From the NCBI GenBank assembly GCA_039199225.1, contig JBCCSZ010000034.1:1-35086 (forward strand): a stretch of DNA of 35,086 bases, read 5' to 3'. A model generated the notes under the pieces. That model had not been told where the DNA came from and did not search any database. It saw only the letters and a program-made list of their open reading frames with translations. Both the position numbers and the translations under genes were made by a program. This DNA is from JBCCSZ01 sp039199225 (lineage in GTDB: Bacteria > Bacteroidota > Bacteroidia > Chitinophagales > Saprospiraceae). This document shows positions 15,154-21,899 of the stretch, piece by piece. Position 1 is the stretch's first letter, and every line of letters starts with the position of its first letter.

Positions 15154-17484
15154 TCAAGCTACACCATTTACAAAGTACATTTTGATCTTACCCTTGTGGC
15201 GAACATCTACCTCGCCCCTAAACTCGCAATCGAATTGGTCTTTGATTAAAAGATAGGTTTCCTCGGAGATATTGATCTTACCAATCAGTCCATTGGTTTC
15301 CATTCGACTGGCAGTGTTGACGGTGTCGCCCCAAATATCGTAAGCAAATTTATTCTTGCCCACAACCCCGGCAATGCAAGGTCCTGTATGAATTCCGATG
15401 CGCATTTCCCAGTAGGGCTCTCCGGCTTTGGCTTTGGCCAGGATGCGCTGTTCCATGAATTGATTCATCTCCAGGCTGGCGGCAATGGCATCGGCTGGAT
15501 TGCTGTTATTCGGCACAGGAATGCCACCTGCGCACATGTAGGCATCACCAATGGTTTTGATCTTCTCAAGATGGTGCCGTTCGATGATTTCGTCGAAGGC
15601 CCGGAAGCAGGTGTTGAGTTCTTCGATGAGCATCTCCGGTGTCATGTTGGCGGAAATGCCGGTAAAACCGCTGAAGTCGCTAAAAAGGACCGTCACCATT
15701 TTATATTTGCGCGGTGTGGCAGTGCCTTTTTCCTTCAGCTCCTGGGCGGTTTCTGCGGGAAGGATGTTGAGCAGCAGTTGATCGGACTGGTTGCGCTGGG
15801 ACTCGATTTCTGACTTTTGTGCCTCAATTTGTTGGTTTTGCCGGGAGAGTGTTTGACTGGATTTTCGGAAATACAGCAGCCCACCCAGAATCAGGGTTAA
15901 GATCAAACCCAGCATTCCAAGGAGGCCATAGACAAATCGGCGAAAGTTGTCGTCCTTTTGTAATTTCAGCTGATCGATTTCGCGCTGGCTTTTCAACTGA
16001 TCGATTTCGCGGACCTTTTCCGACTCAGCCGCCTCTTTGGCCGCTAGGTCGAGGCGTTGCTTGGCCAGCTGTAGCTCTTGTTCTTGCTCCTGTTGTTGTA
16101 GGCGGATGATCTTACTTTCTTGTTGTTGGGAAAGCAAGCGCTGGTTACTCAGCTCTAATGCTTGTTTGGCGCGGGCGATGTCCAGCTCCTTGGCGCGGGT
16201 ATTGGCCAATTCTATTTCCTTTTCCTTGCGCAGCAATTCCAACTCTTTTTCTTGTTGCTCCGATTCCAACTGCAATTTATCTTTGGCCAGCTCCAGCTGA
16301 TTGATCTGAAGGTCTTTTACTTCTTGGTTGACCATCAAGAGTTTGATCTCTTTTTCGGCCCGTTCGAGCAGCACCTGCTGTTGGAGCAATTCCTGCTGGC
16401 GGATCAGTTCGGCCAAGCGAAGGGAATCCTTGATCTCAAGATGCTTTTGGTAAAAAGATAGGGCCTGCTCAAATTCGTAGAGCCCTTCATGTATGCGAGC
16501 CGCAATGAGGTAGCCTTCACTCAATAGCTCTGGATGCTGCTTGGCCACTCCCGAGTTGATGACAGACCCATTGTATTGCTGTGCATTGTACAAATCGTCT
16601 TCATAGAAGTAAAGGGAAGAAATGAGGTTCTCTGTTTCTAGTCGCTTTTGCTTTTCAGAAAAGGGTATATTTCTCAAAGCCAGTTGGAGATAGTCCAGAC
16701 TTTTTTGAGCATTCCCACTGTTTTGATAGGCAATGGCAATATTGGTGTAGATGGCATCCAAACCCTTGAGCTTGTTTTTCTTCGAAATCTTAGAAGCCTC
16801 CAAAAAATATTCGATGGATTCGTCGTAATCCTTCAGAGAGTTGTAGTCAAAGCCAATGTTGTTGTAAATGGCAGCTATCTGTCGCGGATTATTTTCAGCT
16901 TCTAAAAGGGTCAGTATTTTTTGGTTCAGGGCAAGCGCTTCTGTGTATTGATTGGCTTTGTTGTGCAAATCGACAATGTCTTGATAGGTCTTGACGATGT
17001 TGTTCGTATCCTTTTTCTCCTGATAGTGGTCTAGAATCTGGCCTAGAAAAAAGGCAGCGCTGTCTATCTGATTCGTAGACGAGTAGGAGACGGCGAACAT
17101 TTTAGAAAGGGATTGATCTTCCTTGGCATCGATGGGGACTCGACGAGCCAGGTGAAAATACTCGAGTGCCTTGGTGTGTAACCTTTCCGATTGATAAATC
17201 TGCCCAATATGGACATAGGCCCGATAGAGCTTTGGGAAATCCCGTTGCTTTTCCAGGTAGTTGAGTGCTTGTAGCGAATAGCGTAGGGCATTGGTGAGCC
17301 TTTTCTTTTCCCATTCTTGCTGCGCCAAGCCCATCCATTGGTCTGCCAGTATCGAATCTGGCATTTGTTCGATTCGTTCAAAGGGAATTTGCCCCTGCAC
17401 AAAGCTGCTACACATCAAGCACAAGCCCCAAGCGAGCAGGAGCTTTTTCAATAGTGTGCTTTTATATTTAGGACCTGGACTCAT
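15154..17484 (-). CDS. Transmembrane adenylate cyclase with periplasmic TPR and coiled-coil region
   Basis: A 776-residue class III adenylate cyclase. The order is: signal peptide (about 1-32), TPR repeats (about 45-350, e.g. NIGFDYNSLKDYDESIEYF), a long Gln/Glu/Leu-rich coiled coil (about 355-510), one transmembrane helix near 517-539 (GLLGMLGLILTLILGGLLYF), a signalling helix (NQQIEAQKSEIESQRNQ), and the catalytic domain. Metal ligands are Asp603 (FSDFSGFT) and Asp647 (IGDAYM). The adenine-selecting pair Lys643 (EKIKTIG) and Asp716 (YDIWGDTVN) is canonical, as are Asn723 and Arg727, so cAMP is the expected product. The predicted topology puts the TPR and coiled coil in the periplasm and the catalytic domain in the cytoplasm. 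The start codon lies 7 nt after the stop of the TonB receptor, so the two are almost certainly co-transcribed. Confidence 0.92.
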   Translation of the reverse strand: MSPGPKYKSTLLKKLLLAWGLCLMCSSFVQGQIPFERIEQMPDSILADQWMGLAQQEWEKKRLTNALRYSLQALNYLEKQRDFPKLYRAYVHIGQIYQSERLHTKALEYFHLARRVPIDAKEDQSLSKMFAVSYSSTNQIDSAAFFLGQILDHYQEKKDTNNIVKTYQDIVDLHNKANQYTEALALNQKILTLLEAENNPRQIAAIYNNIGFDYNSLKDYDESIEYFLEASKISKKNKLKGLDAIYTNIAIAYQNSGNAQKSLDYLQLALRNIPFSEKQKRLETENLISSLYFYEDDLYNAQQYNGSVINSGVAKQHPELLSEGYLIAARIHEGLYEFEQALSFYQKHLEIKDSLRLAELIRQQELLQQQVLLERAEKEIKLLMVNQEVKDLQINQLELAKDKLQLESEQQEKELELLRKEKEIELANTRAKELDIARAKQALELSNQRLLSQQQESKIIRLQQQEQEQELQLAKQRLDLAAKEAAESEKVREIDQLKSQREIDQLKLQKDDNFRRFVYGLLGMLGLILTLILGGLLYFRKSSQTLSRQNQQIEAQKSEIESQRNQSDQLLLNILPAETAQELKEKGTATPRKYKMVTVLFSDFSGFTGISANMTPEMLIEELNTCFRAFDEIIERHHLEKIKTIGDAYMCAGGIPVPNNSNPADAIAASLEMNQFMEQRILAKAKAGEPYWEMRIGIHTGPCIAGVVGKNKFAYDIWGDTVNTASRMETNGLIGKINISEETYLLIKDQFDCEFRGEVDVRHKGKIKMYFVNGVA

Positions 17485-17491
17485 ACATACA

Positions 17492-19789
17492 TCAATTCAT
17501 AGAATAGCTCAAACCGATTCGCGCCGTTCGAAGTGGCTGCGGATTGAGAATCAAATCATCCAAATAGCCGGTAGCGCCGATGCCACCATAAGTGCTGTTG
17601 AAAAAATTATTCACCTTCAAGTACATTTGAAAATTGGAGGTCAGGGCTATGCGCGTCAACAAATCGAAGGTATAGTATCCCTTGTTGGTGGAGGTTTCGC
17701 CATTGGGGCCAACAAAACGTCGGACCCACTTGGTCGCAAATACATTATTGAAATGGACAAATAATTTCCGGTAGAGTCGAAAGGACAGATCGGCTTGTCC
17801 CAAAAAGGCCGGTTGCATGCGTACCTTATCGATCGTATTGCCGGTAAATGGAAGTACTTCCTTGCCGTCGGCCATATTGAAACTCAAAACCAATCGGGGC
17901 TTGTAAGTCCAACTATCATCTTGTAGGTTGATTCGTCCCTGTATACCAAAGGAGCGGCTGATGGAATTTTCGTCATTGAGATAACCTAGGTAAAACCAAT
18001 CTTGATTGTTGAACCGCTGCGTTTCGGAAAATCCGAAGTTATAAGAAATGAAGTTGGTCGTTTCTGTGAGGTAGAATGCCACATCGGCATAAATCTGCTT
18101 CCTCCAATTGTACCGAAGCCCAAACTCATAATTGAAAGTGCTTTCATCATCCAGCACGAGGAATTCAGAACTGGTTTGTAGTGTACTCAAGTCACCTTCC
18201 TGCACTAGGTAGCTGTTGTAGCGGAAAAAGGGATTGGGCGTCCTAAAGGCCGTTGCAAAAGTACCGCGCAGCGAAAGGTTTGGGCTCAGTTTGTACAACA
18301 TGCCAACCCGTGGGCTGAGGTGTGTAGACGTCAGCTCAAATAAATCGTATCGAATCCCGGCAATGACATTGAGTTTTTTTAGATTCAAATACAATTGCAG
18401 GAAAGAACCGATATTCCCGTCGCTTTCTTCGACACTGGGAAATGGATCGTTGGCTTCCCTGCCATCGAAAGTTTGTCGTTTGATGTAATTGTTGAGTGGT
18501 TTACCGACATAACCGCTGATGTTGGCACCGGCTGTGATTTCCAGATAGGGGAAGGGGCGAAAGTTGAAAACCCCTTCGATGTAGGTATCGAAAGATGTTG
18601 CATCGCTAAAACGGCTACCTGAAAAAATGCTGTCGGTCATTTCCTGGCGGATGGCCCTGCGAATGTTGGGGTCCGTCTGGGGGCGCAAAACCGTCTGGCC
18701 GAGGAATCGCCACATTGTATTGTTGACGTAGGTGTAAGAGGAGGCAGGGTCCAAAGCATAATTTAAGACCATGAGCCGGGTGTTGAAGCCCCATTTTTCT
18801 TTTTGTTTCTGAATGCCGAATTGGTAGCGCGAGATCGTCTCCCCGACCGTATTCAACGGATTGGCGTAGGAGACGCTCACTGGATTGAGTCCAATGGCGC
18901 TGTATTCTCTGCGATACATCCGATCAAAGGAAAAGCTGAGGCCCCGGTAGCGCAGGCTGAGCCCGATCATCTGGCTCAGGTGGGGCAACAAGGCATCTTG
19001 TACAGAGCTGATGGTGCTGTAGTTGGGATTGCTGCGATAGGAAGTATCTCCAAATTCGTATAGATTGGGTAGGTAAATGGAGCCTAGGTCGTAAATCGTA
19101 TTGCGATCGTCGTATTGAGTGTTGCTTCCGTAAAAGCTGAATCGAATAACATTCCGATCCCGGCCGATCTTACCGCCGAAGGTAACGTTGAGGTCGGTAT
19201 ATCCAAACTCTCCGAGGCTGAGGTCGGCGCGGGTAAAGATGGGCTTCTCTGTATCTTGCAAGACAATGTTGATGACGCCTGCGGAGGCGTCGGCCCCATA
19301 GACAGCTGCAGCCGGTCCGAAGATGATTTCGATTCGCTCCGCCTGTCGGATGGGCAATTGTGCACCCAGTGGCATTCCATTGGCGGTGAGGGGCTTGACG
19401 GGCTGGTCATTGACCAGAATTTTGGCATAGGAATTCCCATAGAGCCCTCGCATAACAAAGGTTTCGCCATCCAGCGCTGAGCCTGGCTGAGACACCCGGA
19501 TGCCCGGAACGGAACGGAGGACATCCACTAGGGTTGTATAGCCATTTTTAAATATTTCTTCTTTGGAGATTACGTAGATCGTAAAGGGGAGGTCTTCCAG
19601 GTTTTGAAGGGTACGACTGGCCGACACAACCTGTTGCTTCCCAATGTCTTTCTCCTTAAAAATCAGGTCTTGCCATCCGAGTTGGTCCAGCCTCAGCTTG
19701 AGGCTGTCGGCTTGAGCCTGCAGAGAAATGCAGGTATTTCCGCAAAAAATAGCTAGTAATATCAGTCGTGTAATAGTCTTTGATCTCAT
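17492..19789 (-). CDS. TonB-dependent outer-membrane receptor
   Basis: A 765-residue receptor with a signal peptide (about 1-26). A short N-terminal stretch carries a TonB-box-like segment (KQQVVSASRT). The plug domain covers about residues 60-175 (DLPFTIYVISKEEIFKNGYT, LRSVPGIRVSQPG, ERIEIIFGPAAAVYGADASA, GVINIVL). A beta-barrel runs to the C-terminus (FRTPNPFFRYNSYL; final strand ARIGLSYSMN). It lacks the N-terminal carboxypeptidase-like domain of SusC-type receptors and has no SusD partner, so it resembles the siderophore/cobalamin/metal receptor group more than a glycan importer. Substrate unknown. It sits first in a two-gene unit with a transmembrane adenylate cyclase 7 nt downstream, which is uncommon and suggests linked sensing. 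The small Rof-like gene lies 85 nt upstream on the same strand. Confidence 0.93.
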   Translation of the reverse strand: MRSKTITRLILLAIFCGNTCISLQAQADSLKLRLDQLGWQDLIFKEKDIGKQQVVSASRTLQNLEDLPFTIYVISKEEIFKNGYTTLVDVLRSVPGIRVSQPGSALDGETFVMRGLYGNSYAKILVNDQPVKPLTANGMPLGAQLPIRQAERIEIIFGPAAAVYGADASAGVINIVLQDTEKPIFTRADLSLGEFGYTDLNVTFGGKIGRDRNVIRFSFYGSNTQYDDRNTIYDLGSIYLPNLYEFGDTSYRSNPNYSTISSVQDALLPHLSQMIGLSLRYRGLSFSFDRMYRREYSAIGLNPVSVSYANPLNTVGETISRYQFGIQKQKEKWGFNTRLMVLNYALDPASSYTYVNNTMWRFLGQTVLRPQTDPNIRRAIRQEMTDSIFSGSRFSDATSFDTYIEGVFNFRPFPYLEITAGANISGYVGKPLNNYIKRQTFDGREANDPFPSVEESDGNIGSFLQLYLNLKKLNVIAGIRYDLFELTSTHLSPRVGMLYKLSPNLSLRGTFATAFRTPNPFFRYNSYLVQEGDLSTLQTSSEFLVLDDESTFNYEFGLRYNWRKQIYADVAFYLTETTNFISYNFGFSETQRFNNQDWFYLGYLNDENSISRSFGIQGRINLQDDSWTYKPRLVLSFNMADGKEVLPFTGNTIDKVRMQPAFLGQADLSFRLYRKLFVHFNNVFATKWVRRFVGPNGETSTNKGYYTFDLLTRIALTSNFQMYLKVNNFFNSTYGGIGATGYLDDLILNPQPLRTARIGLSYSMN

Positions 19790-19861
19790 ATTTCATGTCC
19801 GGTTGGCCAGCTTGGGTGCTGAATGGACCCATTGCATTTAGGTGCTTGCAGCAGCCAATTC

Positions 19862-19869
19862 CAAATATA
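19862..19869 (-). promoter_or_regulatory. Candidate -7 box of the receptor-cyclase unit
   Basis: On the minus strand this reads TATATTTG, an exact TAnnTTTG match, lying just after the stop of the Rof-like gene and about 72 nt before the receptor start. No clear TTG is found 17-23 nt upstream of it. Confidence 0.4.
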
Positions 19870-19874
19870 AGATT

Positions 19875-20111
19875 TTATTTGGGCTCAGCGGGTTCCGCCT
19901 GTAGAATATGGTCCAGCCGAATCTCTTCTCCATTTTCCAGCAAGAGATATTCTACCTTTTGGCGGCTGTAGATGTCTTTTATGCTTGTCAAAAGCTGACG
20001 TTCCGATCCGGATGCGTCTTTAAGGTGCAAGCGGCAATGAGTCTTTCGGCTGGCCAGGCGTACCAATTCGTCGTAAAAGCCGCAAGCGATGGGTTGGTAT
20101 TTTTCTTTCAT
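19875..20111 (-). CDS. Rof-like Rho-binding antiterminator
   Basis: A 78-residue cytoplasmic protein that resembles E. coli Rof (YaeO) along most of its length. YQPIACGFYDEL matches the Rof opening YQPINCDDYDNL, KVEYLLLENGEE matches NVEYLVVE, and IRLDHIL matches LRLDKIT. Rof is a small Sm-like beta-barrel that binds the primary RNA site of the Rho hexamer and inhibits Rho-dependent termination. The start is ATG 20111, placed exactly where family members begin. No signal peptide or membrane segment is seen. It is followed on the same strand, after 85 nt, by the TonB receptor-cyclase pair, and may be transcribed together with it or not. The assignment rests on recognised sequence similarity, not on a search. 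No rho gene is in the window. Confidence 0.72.
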   Translation of the reverse strand: MKEKYQPIACGFYDELVRLASRKTHCRLHLKDASGSERQLLTSIKDIYSRQKVEYLLLENGEEIRLDHILQAEPAEPK

Positions 20112-20188
20112 CTAATTTGATTGACATCATATGGTAGTTATGAAAATACAAAGTTTTTATTCAATTTTGCGGTCTAATACTCCCAAAT

Positions 20189-20863
20189 ATGTACGCCATG
20201 ATTCGCCTGTTGGTATGTTGCCTGTTCTTTTTACACCTGGCAGAAGTGTGTTCGGCACAATTCAATACAAAAATTGGTTATCGTGCAGCTTGGGTTCAGT
20301 TTGACGACTACAATAGCTTATTGGATGATTTTAACAATGAGCGGGACTGGCTGGACGATACCTTCAAGGATTTGCGCTTGCAGCAGGCCGTGATGATGGG
20401 CGGGCGCTACCGCTGGTCTAACATCGCCTTGGAATTTACAGGTATTTTTGGCTTCAACTCTACGAAGGCCAGAGGGACCGATCCTGCTGGCAATGTCAGC
20501 TTTTTCAAGCAATTCGCCTACCGCCAGGCAGGTGGATCTTTGGGCGTGGAATTTTTTGCGGGCTTATTCAGTGTCGGAAGTAGTATCAATTGGGAGAATT
20601 TTATTGTCCGAACCAGCGATCGGTCGGGTGGTCGCAAGACGGAGATTATGAAGGAGCAGGGTTGGAGCGCCCAGTTTTTTCTGTCCATCAGCTCGCCCCG
20701 AAGTGCCAACCTGGCTCTAAGCCTTCGCCCCTACATCCAGTTGTACCAAAATGATTGGGATTTTTCACCTGCATATGAAGAGTTGGGTGTGGCTGCCGAT
20801 AAGAATTCCATAGAAGAAAGTATGGCTTTCGGCGTACAAGTGATTTTCTACAATGGCAAATAA
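20189..20863 (+). CDS. Putative outer-membrane beta-barrel protein, family unknown
   Basis: A 224-residue exported protein. A signal peptide begins at ATG 20189 or, equally well, at ATG 20198 (MIRLLVCCLFFLHL) and ends near VCSAQ. The mature part alternates aromatic and small residues in strand-like blocks (GGRYRWSNIALEFTGIFGF, AGGSLGVEFFAGLFSVGSS, WSAQFFLSIS, LALSLRPYIQLYQ). It closes with AFGVQVIFYNGK, consistent with a small outer-membrane barrel of eight to ten strands. A Leu/Asp-rich helix-like segment sits near residues 40-60. I recognise no family. It is divergent from the Rof-like gene, with 77 nt between the two start codons. Confidence 0.68.
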   Translation: MYAMIRLLVCCLFFLHLAEVCSAQFNTKIGYRAAWVQFDDYNSLLDDFNNERDWLDDTFKDLRLQQAVMMGGRYRWSNIALEFTGIFGFNSTKARGTDPAGNVSFFKQFAYRQAGGSLGVEFFAGLFSVGSSINWENFIVRTSDRSGGRKTEIMKEQGWSAQFFLSISSPRSANLALSLRPYIQLYQNDWDFSPAYEELGVAADKNSIEESMAFGVQVIFYNGK

Positions 20864-20897
20864 AAAGGAAGGTGACCTTGGTCATAGATCACCTCCT
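20862..20897 (-). terminator. Terminator of the HYR-like gene
   Basis: Read on the minus strand, AGGAGGTGA (20897-20889) pairs with TCACC and TCCT (20875-20866, one bulge). A run of five T's follows (20866-20862), overlapping the stop codon of the converging plus-strand gene. Confidence 0.6.
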
Positions 20898-20968
20898 AAG
20901 AGAAATTAATTTGAAATAACTCTCTTTATAGTTATTAGAAATAGGGGGTCGAGGGGGAAAGGATTGTT

Positions 20969-21466
20969 TCAAATTTGATTGGGCGCTTGTGCTACAGGCA
21001 GTAGTCCTGCCAGCGAAGAGGCCCGAAGAGACATCCCACAAACATGGTTGGGGTCTTTTACAATAACGACTGCCGTACAATAATCTTGATTACCTGCCTC
21101 ATCTGTTACCCACAATTCTATGATGTTTCTGCCCTGGTTGTGGCAATCGAATGTCAGCCTCGTATTGTCAATGTCTTTCGAAAAGGAGAAGTGTAGTTTG
21201 CGATAGTTTGTATAATTGTCGCGGCTCAAGCCCGCCTCGATTTCCATGGCACTCAATTTCACCGTTCCGGTAACAGCCATTAATTCAATTTGGATGTTGT
21301 CGATGCAAACCGCAAAAGGTTGCTCTTGGTCTTCGATGTGTGTGTCGGATATGTCTGTTGAAAAGGAAGAGTTCGTAAGAGTAGAGGTGTTGAAAAAGTC
21401 AGGAGAAATTGGGGAGGTACAAATAAAACTCCATAGCATACTGCTCAATAGTATAATTGTTCTCAT
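20969..21466 (-). CDS. Small secreted protein with HYR-like/Ig-like domain
   Basis: A 165-residue protein. The start is ATG 21466, beginning a signal-like segment (MRTIILLSSMLWSFICTS); the frame is open for 17 more codons upstream but without the look of a signal peptide. The central part (residues 75-140) resembles the HYR/Ig-type modules found in tandem in large Saprospiria surface proteins: a strand pair, LTFDCHNQGRNIIELWVTDE, AGNQDYCTAVVIVKD. In those proteins the pattern is C-x-G-x-N-x-V-x-DxxGNxxxC-x-V-x-D. Here only one such unit is present. The C-terminus (about 140-165) is short, has one further Cys, and lacks a T9SS sorting domain. It could be a free-standing domain or the remnant of a larger adhesin. 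Function unknown. Confidence 0.6.
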   Translation of the reverse strand: MRTIILLSSMLWSFICTSPISPDFFNTSTLTNSSFSTDISDTHIEDQEQPFAVCIDNIQIELMAVTGTVKLSAMEIEAGLSRDNYTNYRKLHFSFSKDIDNTRLTFDCHNQGRNIIELWVTDEAGNQDYCTAVVIVKDPNHVCGMSLRASSLAGLLPVAQAPNQI

Positions 21467-21840
21467 TCGTCCATAGTTTAAGTGGTAGAATAAGTGGCCC
21501 CTTATGATCAGGGCCACTCATTCCCGTGTTTGTCTAACCTATTCAAATTCCAAAAAGTAAGAATACCATGAGTACGGACGTAGCGGCCCGCAATGTAACT
21601 TTAGGTGTGTGTTTGTTCATTCAACTAATCGGGAGTTTGTTTTTTGCTGGGGGGAGTTGGAAGCGGGGAGTGGATTGTGCCTCGTTGTTTTTTTGTAAGT
21701 CGTTATGTCGTTTCCTAAATACAATACAAAGATACAGTCCTAAGACAAATGGCGCATACCCCAAAAAAGGTAATTTAAATATTGAGTGATTATGCTATGC
21801 AAGTGGTAGGGGATGGAACAACTCATAGACTACAACAAAA
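21467..21840. other. Gene-free stretch upstream of the HYR-like gene
   Basis: No credible gene is seen in this stretch of about 375 nt. It holds a GC-rich inverted repeat AGTGGCCC / GGGCCACT (21493-21500 with 21511-21518, 10-nt loop) 27 nt upstream of the HYR-like start codon. On the minus strand there is an exact -7 box TATCTTTG (21734-21727) without a well-spaced -33 element. If that box is used, the gene has a leader of about 250 nt. An open plus-strand frame at 21568-21789 is judged spurious. Confidence 0.45.
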
Positions 21841-21870
21841 AAAGCCGGTTGGCGAATTTGCCAACCGACT
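21837..21870 (-). terminator. Terminator of the propeller/T9SS gene
   Basis: A perfect 8-bp stem (21846-21853 with 21860-21867, arm CGGTTGGC) with a 6-nt loop, extended by two more pairs past a mismatch. On the minus strand it is followed by a run of T's. It lies 30 nt after the stop of the large gene. On the plus strand CTTTTT also follows, so it may work both ways. Confidence 0.85.
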
Positions 21871-21899
21871 CTTTTTGATTGTAATAGGTCGCTTATATC

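Noticed and set aside
21568..21789. Plus-strand open frame of 73 codons with a hydrophobic stretch
   Set aside because: It lies in the AT-rich upstream region of the minus-strand HYR-like gene, has no recognisable signal or domain, and overlaps the minus-strand -7 box.
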